DNA of 64,000 nucleotides from Amborella trichopoda (GCF_000471905.2 NW_006499801.1:5283166-5347165); one strand, 5' to 3'; positions 24,842 through 37,070 are shown, counted from the first letter of the stretch. The notes: generated by a model from the sequence alone, not told the origin. A program made the numbers and translations.

Positions 24842-26793
24842 TGTGTTAGGTTTATGTGGTATTGAAAGGCCTTATGAATGCTGGTAAAATAAAATGATAT
24901 AGTGGAACATGAACTTAATGGGAGTGTGGTCCCTCGTAGACCATACTAAGTAAACGATGATTTGCTTATACCAATTTATGCTTAACAATCTAGGCCTGTC
25001 GGTTGAGAAAAACCCATGTTATCTGGGCATGAAGAACAAACCGATGAAGGTTTATGGGTTAGCCCTTGATGAGGTCGGAAAATATGCCCGGATGAGTGAG
25101 CCGAGGGACTCTGTGACTTTTGTGTGTGATGGTGGCCTACAAAGACAGGAGCCAAAACCTCATTCATGTATCATCACACGGCATGCTTATTGATAGATCG
25201 TTCGAAAAAGCCAAAAATCCACCTTTTAAGGTGAAGCGTATGCATGTGCGAGAGATATCCTATGCGTCATAGAGCTGTGGTCGTGTAAGGCCTTGGTGAC
25301 CTTGACTTGTCTCTAGGGGAGGACCTGAAATCCACAGACTGGGATTGCGATCTCTTGGCTCATCGGCCGGACTTTTGTGACCCGCTAATGAGCCCCTACT
25401 TAGACTGTAGGTCATGGGAAACACTCTTAGACTGTAGGTCATGGGAAACACTAGGTCGGTATGATAAAGCAAGTGTGGTCTGTAGTCCACAGTTGAAGGT
25501 AGAGTGCCACATGATTGTTGATTCCTAAACCATATGGATCATTTTCCCATCAAATTAATTTAATTGTACTTCTTTTATGATATAAATTATTTTAAGATTA
25601 TTATTTGAATTTTTATGAACCCCTAGATATTTTATTTATAATTTTTTTATTAATAAAATTAAAGATATTGATTTTATAATTGTTTAAATATTCAAATAAT
25701 ATTATAAAATCTTTTTATTAATTTTAAATATATAAAAATATCATATGGGCCCATTGTCACATGGGGGCCATTATCACATGGGCCCGCCATATTTTTAGAA
25801 GTGGGGCCCATGAGTGTCTCCCTTGGGTGGCACGCCCTACCCTTATTCTCTTTCCTATTTTTTTGTGATATGGCATATGGCCATATGGTTGGAAGATATT
25901 GACTTAATATATCTTTTAAAGATATTGTGAAAAGATTGAATAGAGTTGTGTTATTTTATGGTATGTACAATATTTTGATTAGATTTAATTTATTTAATTT
26001 ATATTGATGAGAAAATGCTTTATGAAAGGGGATAATGGTTCATGCATCTTCTATAATGTTGATGGCATATCGATGGAATGAATGGCTCAGATCTCTCACC
26101 CCACAAGTCACGTTTGATCGACGGTCTATGTTCAATCTCACAAGAAGAGGCAAGCCAAAGAAAATCCTAAAAAACCCTAATCTTATTCAAAGCCTATAAA
26201 AAAGGATTGTCTCTACCAAAAAAATCTCTACACCTTATCTTTCTATCTCTCTCTTAAGAAAGTTTATCTCTTTTATGTTTGATCTCTCTCCCACATTGTG
26301 AACAAACCTAAGGGTTGGAGTTGGAGTTTTTCTCTTCTATCTCTCAAATATGGATTTATAGCTAAGGGTATTTGAGATTTATGACTAAGGGTTTTAGGGT
26401 TTAGCAAAAAGAGAATCAATCTGTCTCAAACTAGATTGGTAAGAGAATTCACATAGGGTTTGAGTTTGTGATCAAAGGGATTCATGTTCCATTGGTGTGG
26501 TTTGGCCGAAATTTGTTTTCCCGGTTCGAGATTGAAGCTCAACCGTTGATCCCGTGCCATCGGATGATGGTGACTCGGTGTGGGGTGTAATAAGCCCGGT
26601 TGAAATAATCTCCGGCACTCTTCTTTTTGTTTCTTTCAATCTTACATTTTATTCTCAAGCATAACGCAGAGTTGTTTCAATGGCAAGCATAGTGCATAGT
26701 TGTTTCAATGGCATCAAGTTATTAAGATCTTGGTTTTATTATTATGTTGATTTTATTTTGAAATTTACCTTATTATAATAAAGACCACCTGCA
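24842..26793 (+). repeat. Solo LTR related to the Copia element, opposite orientation
   Basis: It starts TGTGTTAGGTTTATGTGG, close to the LTR start of the 11.4-19.2 kb element. It follows the same order of blocks ('gggagtgtggtccctcgtag', 'atcatcacacggca', 'cttcaatctc'-type promoter region) and ends near 'ttattataataaagacc'. No second copy or interior adjoins it, so it is probably a solo LTR left by recombination. It is clearly more diverged than the two LTRs are from each other. It carries a 27-bp internal tandem duplication (about 25400-25453). No matching target duplication was seen. Confidence 0.75.
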
Positions 26794-27244
26794 AGTGATC
26801 TTTTGCCAAAAGAAAGGGTGAAAAAAAAAAAAAAATGTATTCCCTGATAAAAAATCACACAGGTCATTCTTTGAAGTTGTAGCTATTGTTCCAAAAAAAA
26901 AAAACTGATTTGGCTTCTCTGCTAAAATATTTTTTTGGCGTTATTTTTTCTCTTTTGCTGCTATTATTTGTTGATAGTTTCAAAATACTTGAGATCACTC
27001 ATAGAGAATCGTCAAATCAGTTTGCTTGAATTGTTTTATTTTAAAAAAAATTAATTTACCTCTTCAATCTCCTTCAATGCCCCAACATAATTTCTCCTCC
27101 AATGCATCTCATTTAATCATAAAGCCTTCTAAGTTACTAGCCAAATTTTTCCAAACTTTTTTTTCTTTTGAATTTGCCCATGGAAGGTTTCTTGAGAGAT
27201 GATCGAAAGGCTTTAGCACAAGAAAAGAAAACAACAAAAATATG

Positions 27245-27510
27245 ATGGGACATAAAGGCATAAAAAATGTGTGGCTAATTCTTATGCCGATGCAATAAAG
27301 ATATAAAAAATGTGTGGCTAATTCTTATGCCTGATGCAATTACAAAGTTTAAGCAACATACTAATCGGGATTATACGCTCAACCATGTTTTGGGTATAAA
27401 GCCAAAAAAAGAAAATAAAACCATATTTTGGGTATAAAGCCAAAGAAGAACGCTTAACCATGTTTTGGGTATAAAGCCAAAAAAGTTTTGGGTATAAAGC
27501 CAAAAAAGAA
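27245..27510. repeat. Two short tandem repeats
   Basis: A 45-55 bp duplication ('aaaaaatgtgtggctaattc', 27267 and 27306) is followed by four copies of 'ttttgggtataaagccaaa' at 27388-27506. The minus-strand ORFs across them are repeat artefacts. Confidence 0.7.
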
Positions 27511-28954
27511 AAAAAAAAAAAAAATTTGTTGGAAATGTATTTCCCATATTTCTTGTGGACATATTCATACAGTAATAATGTATTTCCTAGGTTTCATCTA
27601 ATACTACCCAAACAGTGACAATCCATTTACAGGTAATGTGTTACGCAATAATGTATTATGCCAGTAATATCTTTCACAGAGAATATATTTCCAAGTACCC
27701 AGACTTGTCGTTTGGGTACCTGAAAATCTATTACATGAAATATGATATTTCGACCGTTTGGGTATATTTATTGTAAGGAAATAAAAAGAGATTATTCGTG
27801 ATTTCCCCAAAAATTATGAAATACATTAATCGTTTGGATACCTAAAAATACATTATTATTGTTTGGTTATGTCTGGAAGAAATATAGCAAATGTATTACC
27901 AACATTTTATCAGCAGGTCCTTATAAAATATCATTTCTTTCTTTTTTGTCACAAAATTCTACTAAAATGCATAATTATCATTTTTTTCTTTTTTTTTATA
28001 AATTCTACTAAAATACGGAATTAATATCATCATCACACCATTCCAAAACGATTTCTAATAATAACATCATCACCATTCCAAAAAGATTTTCTAATAATAA
28101 CTTGTACCATTTTTCAATCATCATGATACCATTTACTACTTATTTTAAAGGCTTTTGGCACTTACATTGAATCACATGTTTTCTAACATGACATTGGTTT
28201 CAACATAATAAGTCATTGGAACAATATGATAAGAATAACATGATTTTATTATGATAAGCTTTATTTTTATTTATTTTTTATAGAAGTCTTTCAAATGTCT
28301 CTCTATATAATTTTAAATAAACAATAAATTTATGATACTAAATTCAAAATCTCTATGGTACAAGTTAAAAATTAGGAAGAAGTTTAATTAGTAAATTAAA
28401 AGATTTGGTAATTGTATTATAAAATTTTGAGGTATTAGAGGAGACTAAAAAAAGTATATTATTTCAATTGAAATTTTAGTAATCTCGTATGATGATTATG
28501 TTGTGTGAAATTTTTTATTATGATTTTGTTGTGTAATTTATCACTGATTACTGATTTTTATTTTTATTATTTTTGTTTTTATATGACATCTAATGCCGAG
28601 GGGAAGAGCTTAAAAAAAAAAAATAGGGATCACCTTTTATTATGAAGAGAGAGGGCTATTTTTTTAATCAGGATAGGGTTAGCAAAAATGCATGTGAAAG
28701 ATTTTCTAAAATTATCCTTCAACAGTAGTAGATTTTTCATCTATCACCACGTAATGGATTTCTTTATTTTTTTTATAATCTCGCCTAATTTATTTCCATT
28801 TCTTTACGATTATTTACGATTACGTATAGTCGAATTGTGGAAATGTCATATTTCCTTGTAATCTATTATCACATAATAGATTTCCAGGTACCGAAACAGC
28901 CTCCCTCCCTCTAAACAATCAGAGCCTACATTCAAATAGTGTCAAGAAATATGG

Positions 28955-29255
28955 TTTCAAAACTGGAAATCTTTTTGATAGCCTTAACATATATTTCATT
29001 TTTATTTATAAAGTTTAAATCTTCAAAAATAGTGTAGATCTCGATAGATCTATAAAAACTTGAAAATCTTGAAAATTGAGGGTTCAAAAATACATTACAA
29101 AATACACTATTTCCAAAGCTTGAAATCCATTTTTTTTCTCATGTCTATACATCTTGATGTTGAGATTATCAATTTGAGGATATTTGGACATCAAACAATC
29201 TCTTCTAGTGAAATTTTCGAGGTAGGCTCTAATTTGATTGTTTAGACCTTTCCGT
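28955..29255 (-). repeat. Copy of MITE family A
   Basis: Landmarks: 'aaaatacactatttcc', 'tctatacatcttgatgttga', 'gaggtaggctctaatttgat'. It ends about 500 bp upstream of the synergin-like gene start. Confidence 0.5.
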
Positions 29256-29589
29256 TTAAGTAATTAATTAAGGGAAAACTAGAAATTCTTAATAAAAATA
29301 AAAGTATTTATTAATAATAGTAGACAATAACACCACCCCATATGATGTGTAATGCATTAATTGTTATTAACTATGATAGAATGCCATTATTTTTTTATAA
29401 AAACATTTATTTTATCTTTTTAAATGATCAAAAATACTTTTACTTGAAAAATTTTGAATTACAAAGGTATGTGCTTCAAAAATCTACACCACTTGTGGTG
29501 TAGCCTAACAAAACCCTTTAAAAAATTGGATCCGACAAAGGTAAGATACAATCGATCACCAATGTTTTGTCATCGTATCTGGTGCTGGG

Positions 29590-29632
29590 TAGTCGCGCGA
29601 GACCACATCAGAAACCCCTAGTAGTCGCGCGA
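29590..29632 (+). promoter_or_regulatory. Duplicated TAGTCGCGCGA motif upstream of the synergin-like gene
   Basis: TAGTCGCGCGA occurs at 29590-29600 and 29622-29632, 32 bp apart, in an otherwise AT-rich promoter region. CGCG cores are known targets of calmodulin-binding CAMTA factors in plants; a role here is inference. Confidence 0.4.
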
Positions 29633-29661
29633 AACCATTTTCCTTTAATATTTACAGTTGA

Positions 29662-29748
29662 ATGAACCGTGGGATCGATAAGGAGACGAGTCCAGAACAA
29701 GAGTCGAGAGGGAGTTTCGCTCGATGTAGAGAGAGAGTTAGAGAGTGA
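29662..29748 (+). promoter_or_regulatory. Upstream ORF overlapping the main start, plus a start-stop codon pair
   Basis: An ATG at 29662 opens 28 codons that end in TGA at 29746-29748, sharing the A with the main ATG (TGATG). In another frame ATGTAG at 29724-29729 is a minimal start-stop uORF. Both matter only if transcription starts upstream of 29662, which is not shown by sequence. Confidence 0.45.
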
Positions 29749-32700
29749 TGTTGGTGACACAGAACTCCTCTCCTCCTCCTCTCCTTCTCTTTCAAGACGA
29801 AGACGACGACGACGATTCCTTTGGCGAATTCAATTTCGCATCCCCACCTGATCCCTCTGATGACTGGGGTGATTTCGTTTTTACCCCTGCCGGAAATGAC
29901 GTCGCCCGGAAAACCAGTTCGCCGGAATCTGGAAAGATTCCGGCCAACGAGATCCCTTGCCCTCCTTCGGTTAAAAGCCGCGATGCAATTCCTCTCTCTC
30001 TCTTTGGCCTACCTGAGCCTGAGCCTGAGCCTGAGCGCGATGATCTCATCACCCCACTTCCTGAATTTTCCCCCCAAAATTCCAGCAAATTTCAACAAAA
30101 CTTCAGCGTTAAATCCGGTTCTATTGGCCTTCAAAGCCTCATCGATAGCCTCTACACTCAGGCTGAAAAAGTGGCCTCTATAGCTTCAGAGGATCGAAAA
30201 GAGCTTGATCCAGTGATTCAATATAGGGTTTCTGCTTCAAATGGGGCTGATTCCAGGGCTCTTGATTCTGGGGTTTTGGATTTTGGGGTTTCTGAGCTCG
30301 ATGGATTTAATTCAAGGTCTTTGGATTCTGGGGTTTCTTTGTTTGATGGGGTGAATTCCAAGGTTTCAGATTCTAGGGTTTCTTGGTCGAATTCTAAGGC
30401 CTTGGTTTCTGAATTAAACTCTGAGGTTTTTTATTCTGGGGTGAATTCTGACCCTCCAGATTCTGCGGTTTCTGGGGTGAATTCTAAGGCCTTGGGTTCT
30501 GGGATGAACTCTGAGGCTTTGGGTTCTGGCTTGAAGTCTAAGGCTCAGGATTCTGGGACTTCTCGCTTTGAGGTGATGGATTTTGGGGCTTCTTGGTCTA
30601 ATGGGGTGAATTCTAGGGTTTTGGATTCAGGGCTTTCAAAATTGGATACGATGAATTCTATGGTATTTGATTCTGGGGTTTCTCAGAGCCGTGTGTTGCG
30701 TTCTGGGGTTTCTGAATCTGGAATGTCATTGTTTGATGGGGTGAATTCAAGTGTTATGGAATCACGGGCATTTGGTTCTGGAATTTCAGGTCTCGATGCC
30801 CCCTCTGTAGATTGTAATGGAGATTTAGATTCTGAAGATTGGGAGTTTCAGGATGCATCTTCTTCTTCGAGCAAAGGAATGCTGGATTTTTTGGGCTTTT
30901 ACAGTCGATTGAAAGAAGAGACTCTTGTGATGGCCCTTCATCGCATTGCTACTCTAGAGGTAGAATGACTTCAAATTATCCTTTTTATTGGTTTTTTTTC
31001 TGTTCTCTTAGATCTAAGCGTTCCAAAATTCCAGTGAAATTTCATTGTAAAACAATTTAACGTGGTCATGGGTCAGCAGGCACGAAGAGTTGCTTCCGTT
31101 TCTGATAGCACTGAGATGGCAACTGCCCTAGATGCAAAAATTCAGGTGAACTTTCTTTTTGTTTCATTGGACCTTTTGGTGTTGGGCTCGTCTTTTTAGC
31201 TTTTGGTATTTAGATTTCTTCTTTTTTAATCTTAGGTTCTTGGGTTTCTCTTTTTATCTGTTTAATGGATGTAATACTTTAAAGGCATGGGGTTTTGAAT
31301 GCATGTTTTAGCCTTAAAAGGCTCTTAGTTGTGTTATACGCTCTTAGTTCAGTTATATATTTTCTGAACATATGAACAAACATTATCCCTTAGGAGTATG
31401 TCAACGACTGCTAATATCTTTACATTTTGATGGAAAATGGAACTATAACAAAGGAAGCAAAAACCCAAATGAACTGATGAGTTTGTATGAAGTGTTGCAG
31501 ACTCAGCCTCAAAAAAACATTGACTTTAATATCAATCAAGACTGGTTATTATGAAGCAAACTATCACACTTGCTGAACTAAATAAGAAGAAAATGTATAC
31601 AATGAGACCTCGTACTTTTGAAACAAGGTCACAATAATTATTCACGGTTAGATTTGAAATCAGAGTGGTTGAGGATGTCATTGTTTAGGCACAAAGTCCA
31701 ACGTAAAACTTCTTGAATGTTGTGACACACTTTCATCTATTGGATTTCACATCCAATTGCTAAAAGTGTTTGTGACCTCCTAATATAAAAAAAATGGTCT
31801 CATAGTATGTGGTCCCAAATAAGAAAGCCCCTAACATTTGTTTAGACCAGAGTATGTCTTTCACGTGAGATGAACATATGTTGCACTCATGTGTTAAGGA
31901 CATGTATGTTTCCATTGGTTTAGTCATGGTTTACTTTAACTTAGGCTTAAAATAATTGTTTTCACTTTTACTATTTCAAGGTTCTTTTTTTTTTTTTGCA
32001 TGCGCACACTTGTTTCCTCCCCTTCCATACCCCCCAGAACACAACATTATAAGTCCACTGAAAGGTGCTTGGCCGCTTATGCTAGTTTAAGTCAATTATG
32101 TGAATCTGCTCTTTCAAGATGAAAGCTGATATCGGTACCTTGACCAAGACATAATAAGTTTTCTCTTCAATGATTTATGTAGGAAAAAGAAAAAAAAGAA
32201 AAAAGAAAAAAGGGTTTAGTACCTCAACTATTAATTATGGAATAGATCAGATTTCATGATGAACTTTAGTTATTTAGGGTAAACTAATGAACTTCAGTTC
32301 AGAATGGTTTGGATTGGTATATTCAAGTTCCTAAGCTTCTGGACAATGACATTACCTTGAGTTGAGACTTCCCTCTGAATTCCAACTGTTTATATCGGTT
32401 GGCTCTGCCCATGTCTAAATGATCCTCGTCCATTTACATTCGTCGATGATATTTTAACTTCTTTTGCTCAGAAATTTCTGATAAATACACTTATGTCTGT
32501 TATATGGATAATAGGGGAAAAAAGAAGTCTAAAATGTGTTTACGAAACCATAAATGTACTATCTCATGCTGAAGGTAAATAATACATAACATCTCATCAA
32601 GGATATTCTGGATATTATCTGTTTATTGAATGCTAGGGGGATGATCAGACTACTTTTATCCTTGTGGTTGTATGGATTTGACTCTTGGCTGACCTTTTTA

Positions 32701-33968
32701 TTATAAGTCAGGCTGCCAAGGAGAAACTGCAATGGTCCTCTAAACAAGGCTCCCTTGATCAGTATCAGCTTGAGAATGGTTATCAAGACATGCTTAAAAT
32801 CATCCGTGAACCATCATTTCAAATGTTTGAGGAAGAGTTTCACTTGTCAGAGAGATTATCGTTGGTATGTTCCCTTTCGTTGAAGTGTCTTTTCTCAATG
32901 TCTTTGTGATGTCACATTCAAAGGAAATCAATCCAACTTTATTTGTGTTTCAATGATACTGTCTTTACTTCTGTGATTTAATATTTTATAGGAGATTGAA
33001 GGATGGGAATTATATAAAGAAAAAGAAGTCAATGGGTATTTTTATGTAAATGTGGAATTATATATGTGCATGTTGGCTAAGCTAAGCTTCCATGTATGGA
33101 ATGGGTTTCAAATGGGTTTCAGGCAAAAGAGGATCTGAGTCCAGCTATAGAACTCTTTGACCATGCAATGTCCATGTTAAGCATCATGAAATTGGCATCT
33201 GTAGTGGATCAACCTACTTATTTAGGCGTGTGGTCTAAAATGATTTCAGCATGTGCCAAGGAGTTAAGGCATGGTGCTGCTATCTGGAGGAGGGCATTGC
33301 AAGAAAATGTTCACTCGTTACTCTTAGCCGAAACTCAAGGTGCACCATCAAAACCCAGTTTTGATCTACACATTTTTTTGTCTCAATTCAGCATTGATTT
33401 ATTGGTAATCACTCATAAAAGTTTTGGTTGATGCAGGCATGGAATACTTTGTAGCCCTTGGAGAAGTTTACAGAGTATCAGAAATATTGAGAGTATCTTT
33501 GGAGGTTTACAAGCCTTGGGTACTAATAAGTTCTTCCTTGGACATGCCTTTGCATTTGAAGGAATGCTCAGCTGCATGGAAAGAATCTGGAGTGAGAGAA
33601 GCTCTTGGCAACATCTTAGAACATGCAGCTGTGGAATATGTTGGAAGGATAAAGGCTCTGTTGGAAGCGATTGAGTTTATAGGAAATATGGATATTGTTG
33701 CTCTTCAAAATCATGCTTCAAGAGAGGGTCAATTTTGCCAATTGTCACTGTTGCCCTTTAACATGATACCAGGTACGTTGAATAATTGAAGAAAACCTTA
33801 GTTCTTTTTTGGGGTCATTTTAAGTTTCTGACTTCTTGATAGGGAAGAAGAGCAAAGTGGGAATGGAAAAAAACATTTGTATATGTCGTTTGCTTATATC
33901 AGTATTTTGTAGAAACCAATATCTTGAATTTTGCATAAATTCTCAAGAAAATATTGCAAGGTTTTCCA

Positions 33969-34013
<45 letters not shown>

Positions 34014-35945
34014 AAAAGTCTTCCCAATGCCTATAGGTGAAAATGAACAGTGATTTCGCCTACCATCATCACCGTCCAAAGCGTACGGTTACGATTGTCT
34101 AGTAGTGTTTCATTTTTTTTTTCAACAAATCGGAATGATCTGAAATTTGGAGCATGTATACATTTTAGTGAGGTGCACCTAATAAAAATATAAAAAAAAT
34201 CATTCAGGAAAAACAAATTGACTAAAATACCTCTGAAACTTTTCGGTGGTATTTTGGTCAATTTATTTCATGTAAAATATATTTTTGATATTTTTTCGTA
34301 GATTCGCCTATTTTTTATAAACACACGCTCCAAATTTCAGATCATTCCGATATGTAGAAAAAAAAAATGAAAAATAAAATATTACAGGACAGTCGTGACC
34401 GTACAATGAACTTTAGATGGTGATGAGGGTAGGTGAAATCACTGTTCATTTTCGCCTATAGGTGATTTATAGTATCATCTTCTTATATATATATATATTT
34501 CCCGAGATTTATTCTTCATTTTTATTCTTCTTTTTTTAATAAAATACTTATATGAGATTAAAAGCTTAAAAGAAATTCTTATAAAAAAAATCTTACAATG
34601 ACAGTTTAACACTTTCAAAAAAACAATCTTAATAATATACATGATCTTAAATTTGAAAGATATCTATTCCTTCTATGGAAAAAGTTTATATAAGGTTGTA
34701 AACTAAATGTAGAATTAAATATGCACCTCAAAAATCCATCAGAAAATGTTATTTTAATGTTGAAAAACTCTCTAATTGATCTTCTTAACATCGAGATGTA
34801 TGGATATTAAAAAAAAAAGATTTTTTGTCTTAGAAATAGTGCATCTTGCAACACACTATCTAGACCATTCATTTTCAAGATTTTCATATGTTTATAGATC
34901 TATTTTATTTTAACCATTTTTGGAGTTTAAAATTTTATAATTACTTATGAAAATAGATTTTCAGAGAATCTTAAGAATTTTTTTCACCAAAATTACATGC
35001 TATGATAACATTTGGAGGTGCGCCTTAATTGGGTTGTTTGAGGTTGCAACCTTATAGAAACCACAACCTCTGCCTATATTTCCTATATTTCCCTTTCATG
35101 GTTAATTTTTTGGGAAATTTGCAAATATCCCCCCAACTTGCAGTTTCTAGACAACGTCCCTCCAACCAATCTTTTTATCACAACTTTTACCTCCAAAACA
35201 AACTTTTCTAGCAAATGTCCACTAAATCAAAAAATCATTGGGTTTTTGACAAAAATACCCTTATCCGTACACGATGGGGGCATGTCCTTGTAAGATGCTC
35301 AATGACTAGAAAGAATGACGAATTGAGTCCACAATGTGCCGGACCAAATGGGGAGATTGCCAGACCGCACTTTGGGCCTATTGTCGGACTGTATGGGCTT
35401 GTTGCCGGAGCGCATGGGCTTATTTTTGGACTGTTCTTTGGCAGTGCTGGACAACTTTGGGATATTGCCGGACTGCTTGTTTATACTGACGGACTGCCTT
35501 TTTGTGTGTTAGGGGAAAAGTTAAGTAGTCGATGTTAGAAGAGAGGGAATTTTGGTCCTAAAAATTATAGCTTTTTTACTTGGGGGGGTAGGAGTAAAAG
35601 TTGCGATAATTAAAGTGGTTGTGGGTAGGTTGTAAAGAAAGTTGGGTCATGGGTAATCTTTTCTGTTTTCTACTCATTTCAATAATTTCTCTATGATTGA
35701 TAAGGACTTAAGAAAAACAGCAATCTCGAAAATCTTTAGAGGAAGTAGCCTACCCAGAAATTCCCAAAAACAAGATCCATCACTACATAATGATTGATTG
35801 ATTGCTCTTTTACATGATTAAATTTGCAGGCCTGGAGCCAGTTGTTTGGAATGGTCAGCAATACTTTTTTCTCCAACTGGCAAATTTGTGGGCAAATCTC
35901 ATTTCTCCCGAGGCTCCACAGTTGCCCGCTTTATGCTGTGGCTAA
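29748..35945 (+). CDS. Synergin-gamma C-terminal domain protein, six coding exons
   Basis: Exons joined by GT-AG sites in continuous phase: 29748-30959, 31080-31145, 32712-32864, 33123-33339, 33437-33772, 35830-35945, giving about 699 aa. The N-terminus is acidic with FGEF (residues 25-28) and WGDF (40-43). These match the motif bound by the gamma-ear of the AP-1 clathrin adaptor. Residues about 163-347 are a degenerate repeat of GVNS..LDSGVS units. Residues 478-699 form the conserved plant synergin-type C-terminal domain, with ELRHGAAIW, ALGEVYRVSEILR, VYKPWVL, ECSAAWKESG, QLSLLP, VVWNG and LANLWANLIS landmarks, ending ALCCG. By family knowledge it should act in clathrin/AP-1 trafficking at the trans-Golgi or endosome; this is inferred. 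Exon 1 holds 58% of the coding sequence. Intron 5 (2 kb) carries three repeat insertions. ATG 29748 was chosen because it opens the acidic N-terminus. Confidence 0.85.
33972..34011. repeat. (AT)n microsatellite
   Basis: About 20 AT dinucleotides in intron 5 of the synergin-like gene, next to the MITE at 34031. It is likely polymorphic. Confidence 0.95.
34031..34464. mobile_element. Mutator-type MITE in intron 5 of the synergin-like gene
   Basis: Inverted termini of at least 43 bp (34031-34073 against 34419-34461, about 40 matches): 'gtgaaaatgaacagtgattt' on both ends. 'ctataggtg' is repeated outside both termini (34031-34039 and 34456-34464), fitting a 9-bp target duplication. The core carries 'ggtattttggtcaatttatt', shared with the MITEs at 39440, 47889 and 56886. 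Confidence 0.75.
34680..35060 (+). repeat. Copy of MITE family A in intron 5
   Basis: One of the best-kept copies: 'atgcacctcaaaaatccatc', 'catcgagatgtatggatatt', 'gtgcatcttgcaacacacta', 'gatctattttattttaacc'. It is useful as a family reference. Confidence 0.6.
35107..35668. mobile_element. Non-autonomous element with internal GCCGGAC repeats
   Basis: The outer sequences pair loosely ('gggaaatttgcaaatatccc' against the reverse complement of 'gggtcatgggtaatctttt'). Inside, 35338-35500 repeats a 20-25 bp unit with the core 'gccgga(c/g)(c)gcatgggc'. The plus-strand ORF at 35215-35538 is a by-product. It sits just before the last exon of the synergin-like gene (35830). Confidence 0.45.
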
Positions 35946-36769
35946 ATCTCATTTGAACTGAATGGCTAGATTGTTGTCATTCATAACCAAAGCTATAGGA
36001 TTTCAGCAAAGCTGCATCAGCGATTACAGAAACAACTAAGGGTTGTATTCTTTAGAACGGTGGCAAAAGGCAATGGAAAAGCTGGATATATTGACACCTT
36101 TGGAGGTGGAGCAAAATGTATGCTCCAGGTTGCTTCATTGACCCTCGGCATGCAACACAGGCTGTGGATTTACCGGTTTGGGCTGGTCGTAATTTGTGCA
36201 GTCCTCGTATAATCTGGTTTCTATGATTGAGCTTGGTGTGTCCATTTCATGGACTTCTGATTTTGTAGCTTTACTGTTCTGCAAATTTCATTCTTTGGAG
36301 GCGAAGCTATGTTAGCCCCCATTGTAGCATTGATGGTTTCTCATGGTTATTCAATTTTTTGGTTATTCAGTAAAAAAGTTGTTGAGGTTTCATCTCGCTG
36401 AATAACCAGCATATTTTGGTCCTCATTAGATTTCTTCAGTATTATTACTTGGAGCCATTTTGAGGAGATTGGCGGCTTAGATTCACTGCACTCTCCCAGC
36501 CTCTCGGAATTTTTGCCATTGAATTGTTGCTGCTGCAATGAGCATCATTTTTAGCTGCTAAGGTGCTGCCTAGCTCAAGTTGAAGCAAAGCAAAGCCACG
36601 ATGCAAATCTGAGAATATTTATAAGAATTTTGCAATTGATGTGTAATTGGCCTACAAAGTCTGATGGTTGTAAAGTGCAGGTTCATCGTGTCCCAGATAC
36701 GGGATTGGTTAGATTAGCCTTTATTTCTACTTCAAATCCTATTATCCACTTTTTTTTTCTTTTTTTTAA
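35946..36769 (+). other. Probable 3' UTR and downstream flank of the synergin-like gene
   Basis: There is no further coding after the TAA at 35943-35945. The stretch to about 36730 is less AT-rich than the flanks, which would fit a long 3' UTR, but no polyadenylation site was fixed. Confidence 0.35.
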
Positions 36770-37070
36770 TGGGTGCGGTTTATAGAAGGGTTCACCTTAA
36801 ACAATCAAAGGTGCATCTTAGAGATGTCGTTCCTGGAAACTCTTATGATGACTCTTAATTATGAAATTTAAAGCGCTAAAAATAATACAGCACAAACAGA
36901 TTTATAGATACTTGGAAATCTTGAAAATTAATGGTTTAAATAATATATTACAAGATGTACATTTTGTGGTTAAGATAATCGATGGGAGGATTTTCCAACA
37001 TCAGAACAACCTTTTCTGATGGGTTCTTGAGGTGTGCCAACGTTGATGCCTGTATTAACTTTTTCTTTTT
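36770..37070 (-). repeat. Copy of MITE family A
   Basis: It begins 'gggtgcggtttatagaaggg' and holds 'atattacaagatgtaca' and 'tctgatgggttcttgaggtg'. It lies between the convergent synergin-like and SCY2 genes. Confidence 0.5.

Larger units (their letters stand above)
24083..28911. mobile_element. Possible inverted-repeat DNA element with a solo LTR inside
   Basis: The left end 'gggccatttgggaacttgga' (24083) pairs with the reverse complement of the right end ('gaggctgtttcggtacctgg', near 28905); both continue 'aaatctatta'. Taa triplets adjoin both ends, which could be a 3-bp duplication. Several similar blocks (gtttgggtacctgaaaatct) near 27700-27850 hint at nested copies. An alternative is two separate related elements. 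No transposase is seen. Confidence 0.35.

Noticed and set aside
24957-25528. Several ORFs on both strands
   Set aside because: They lie in the solo LTR, whose colinear copies lack them, so they are not conserved frames.
32992-33040. Possible extra exon between synergin exons 3 and 4
   Set aside because: It has an acceptor-like start and a GT, but the family joins LSERLSL directly to the AKEDL-type segment, and the phase works without it.
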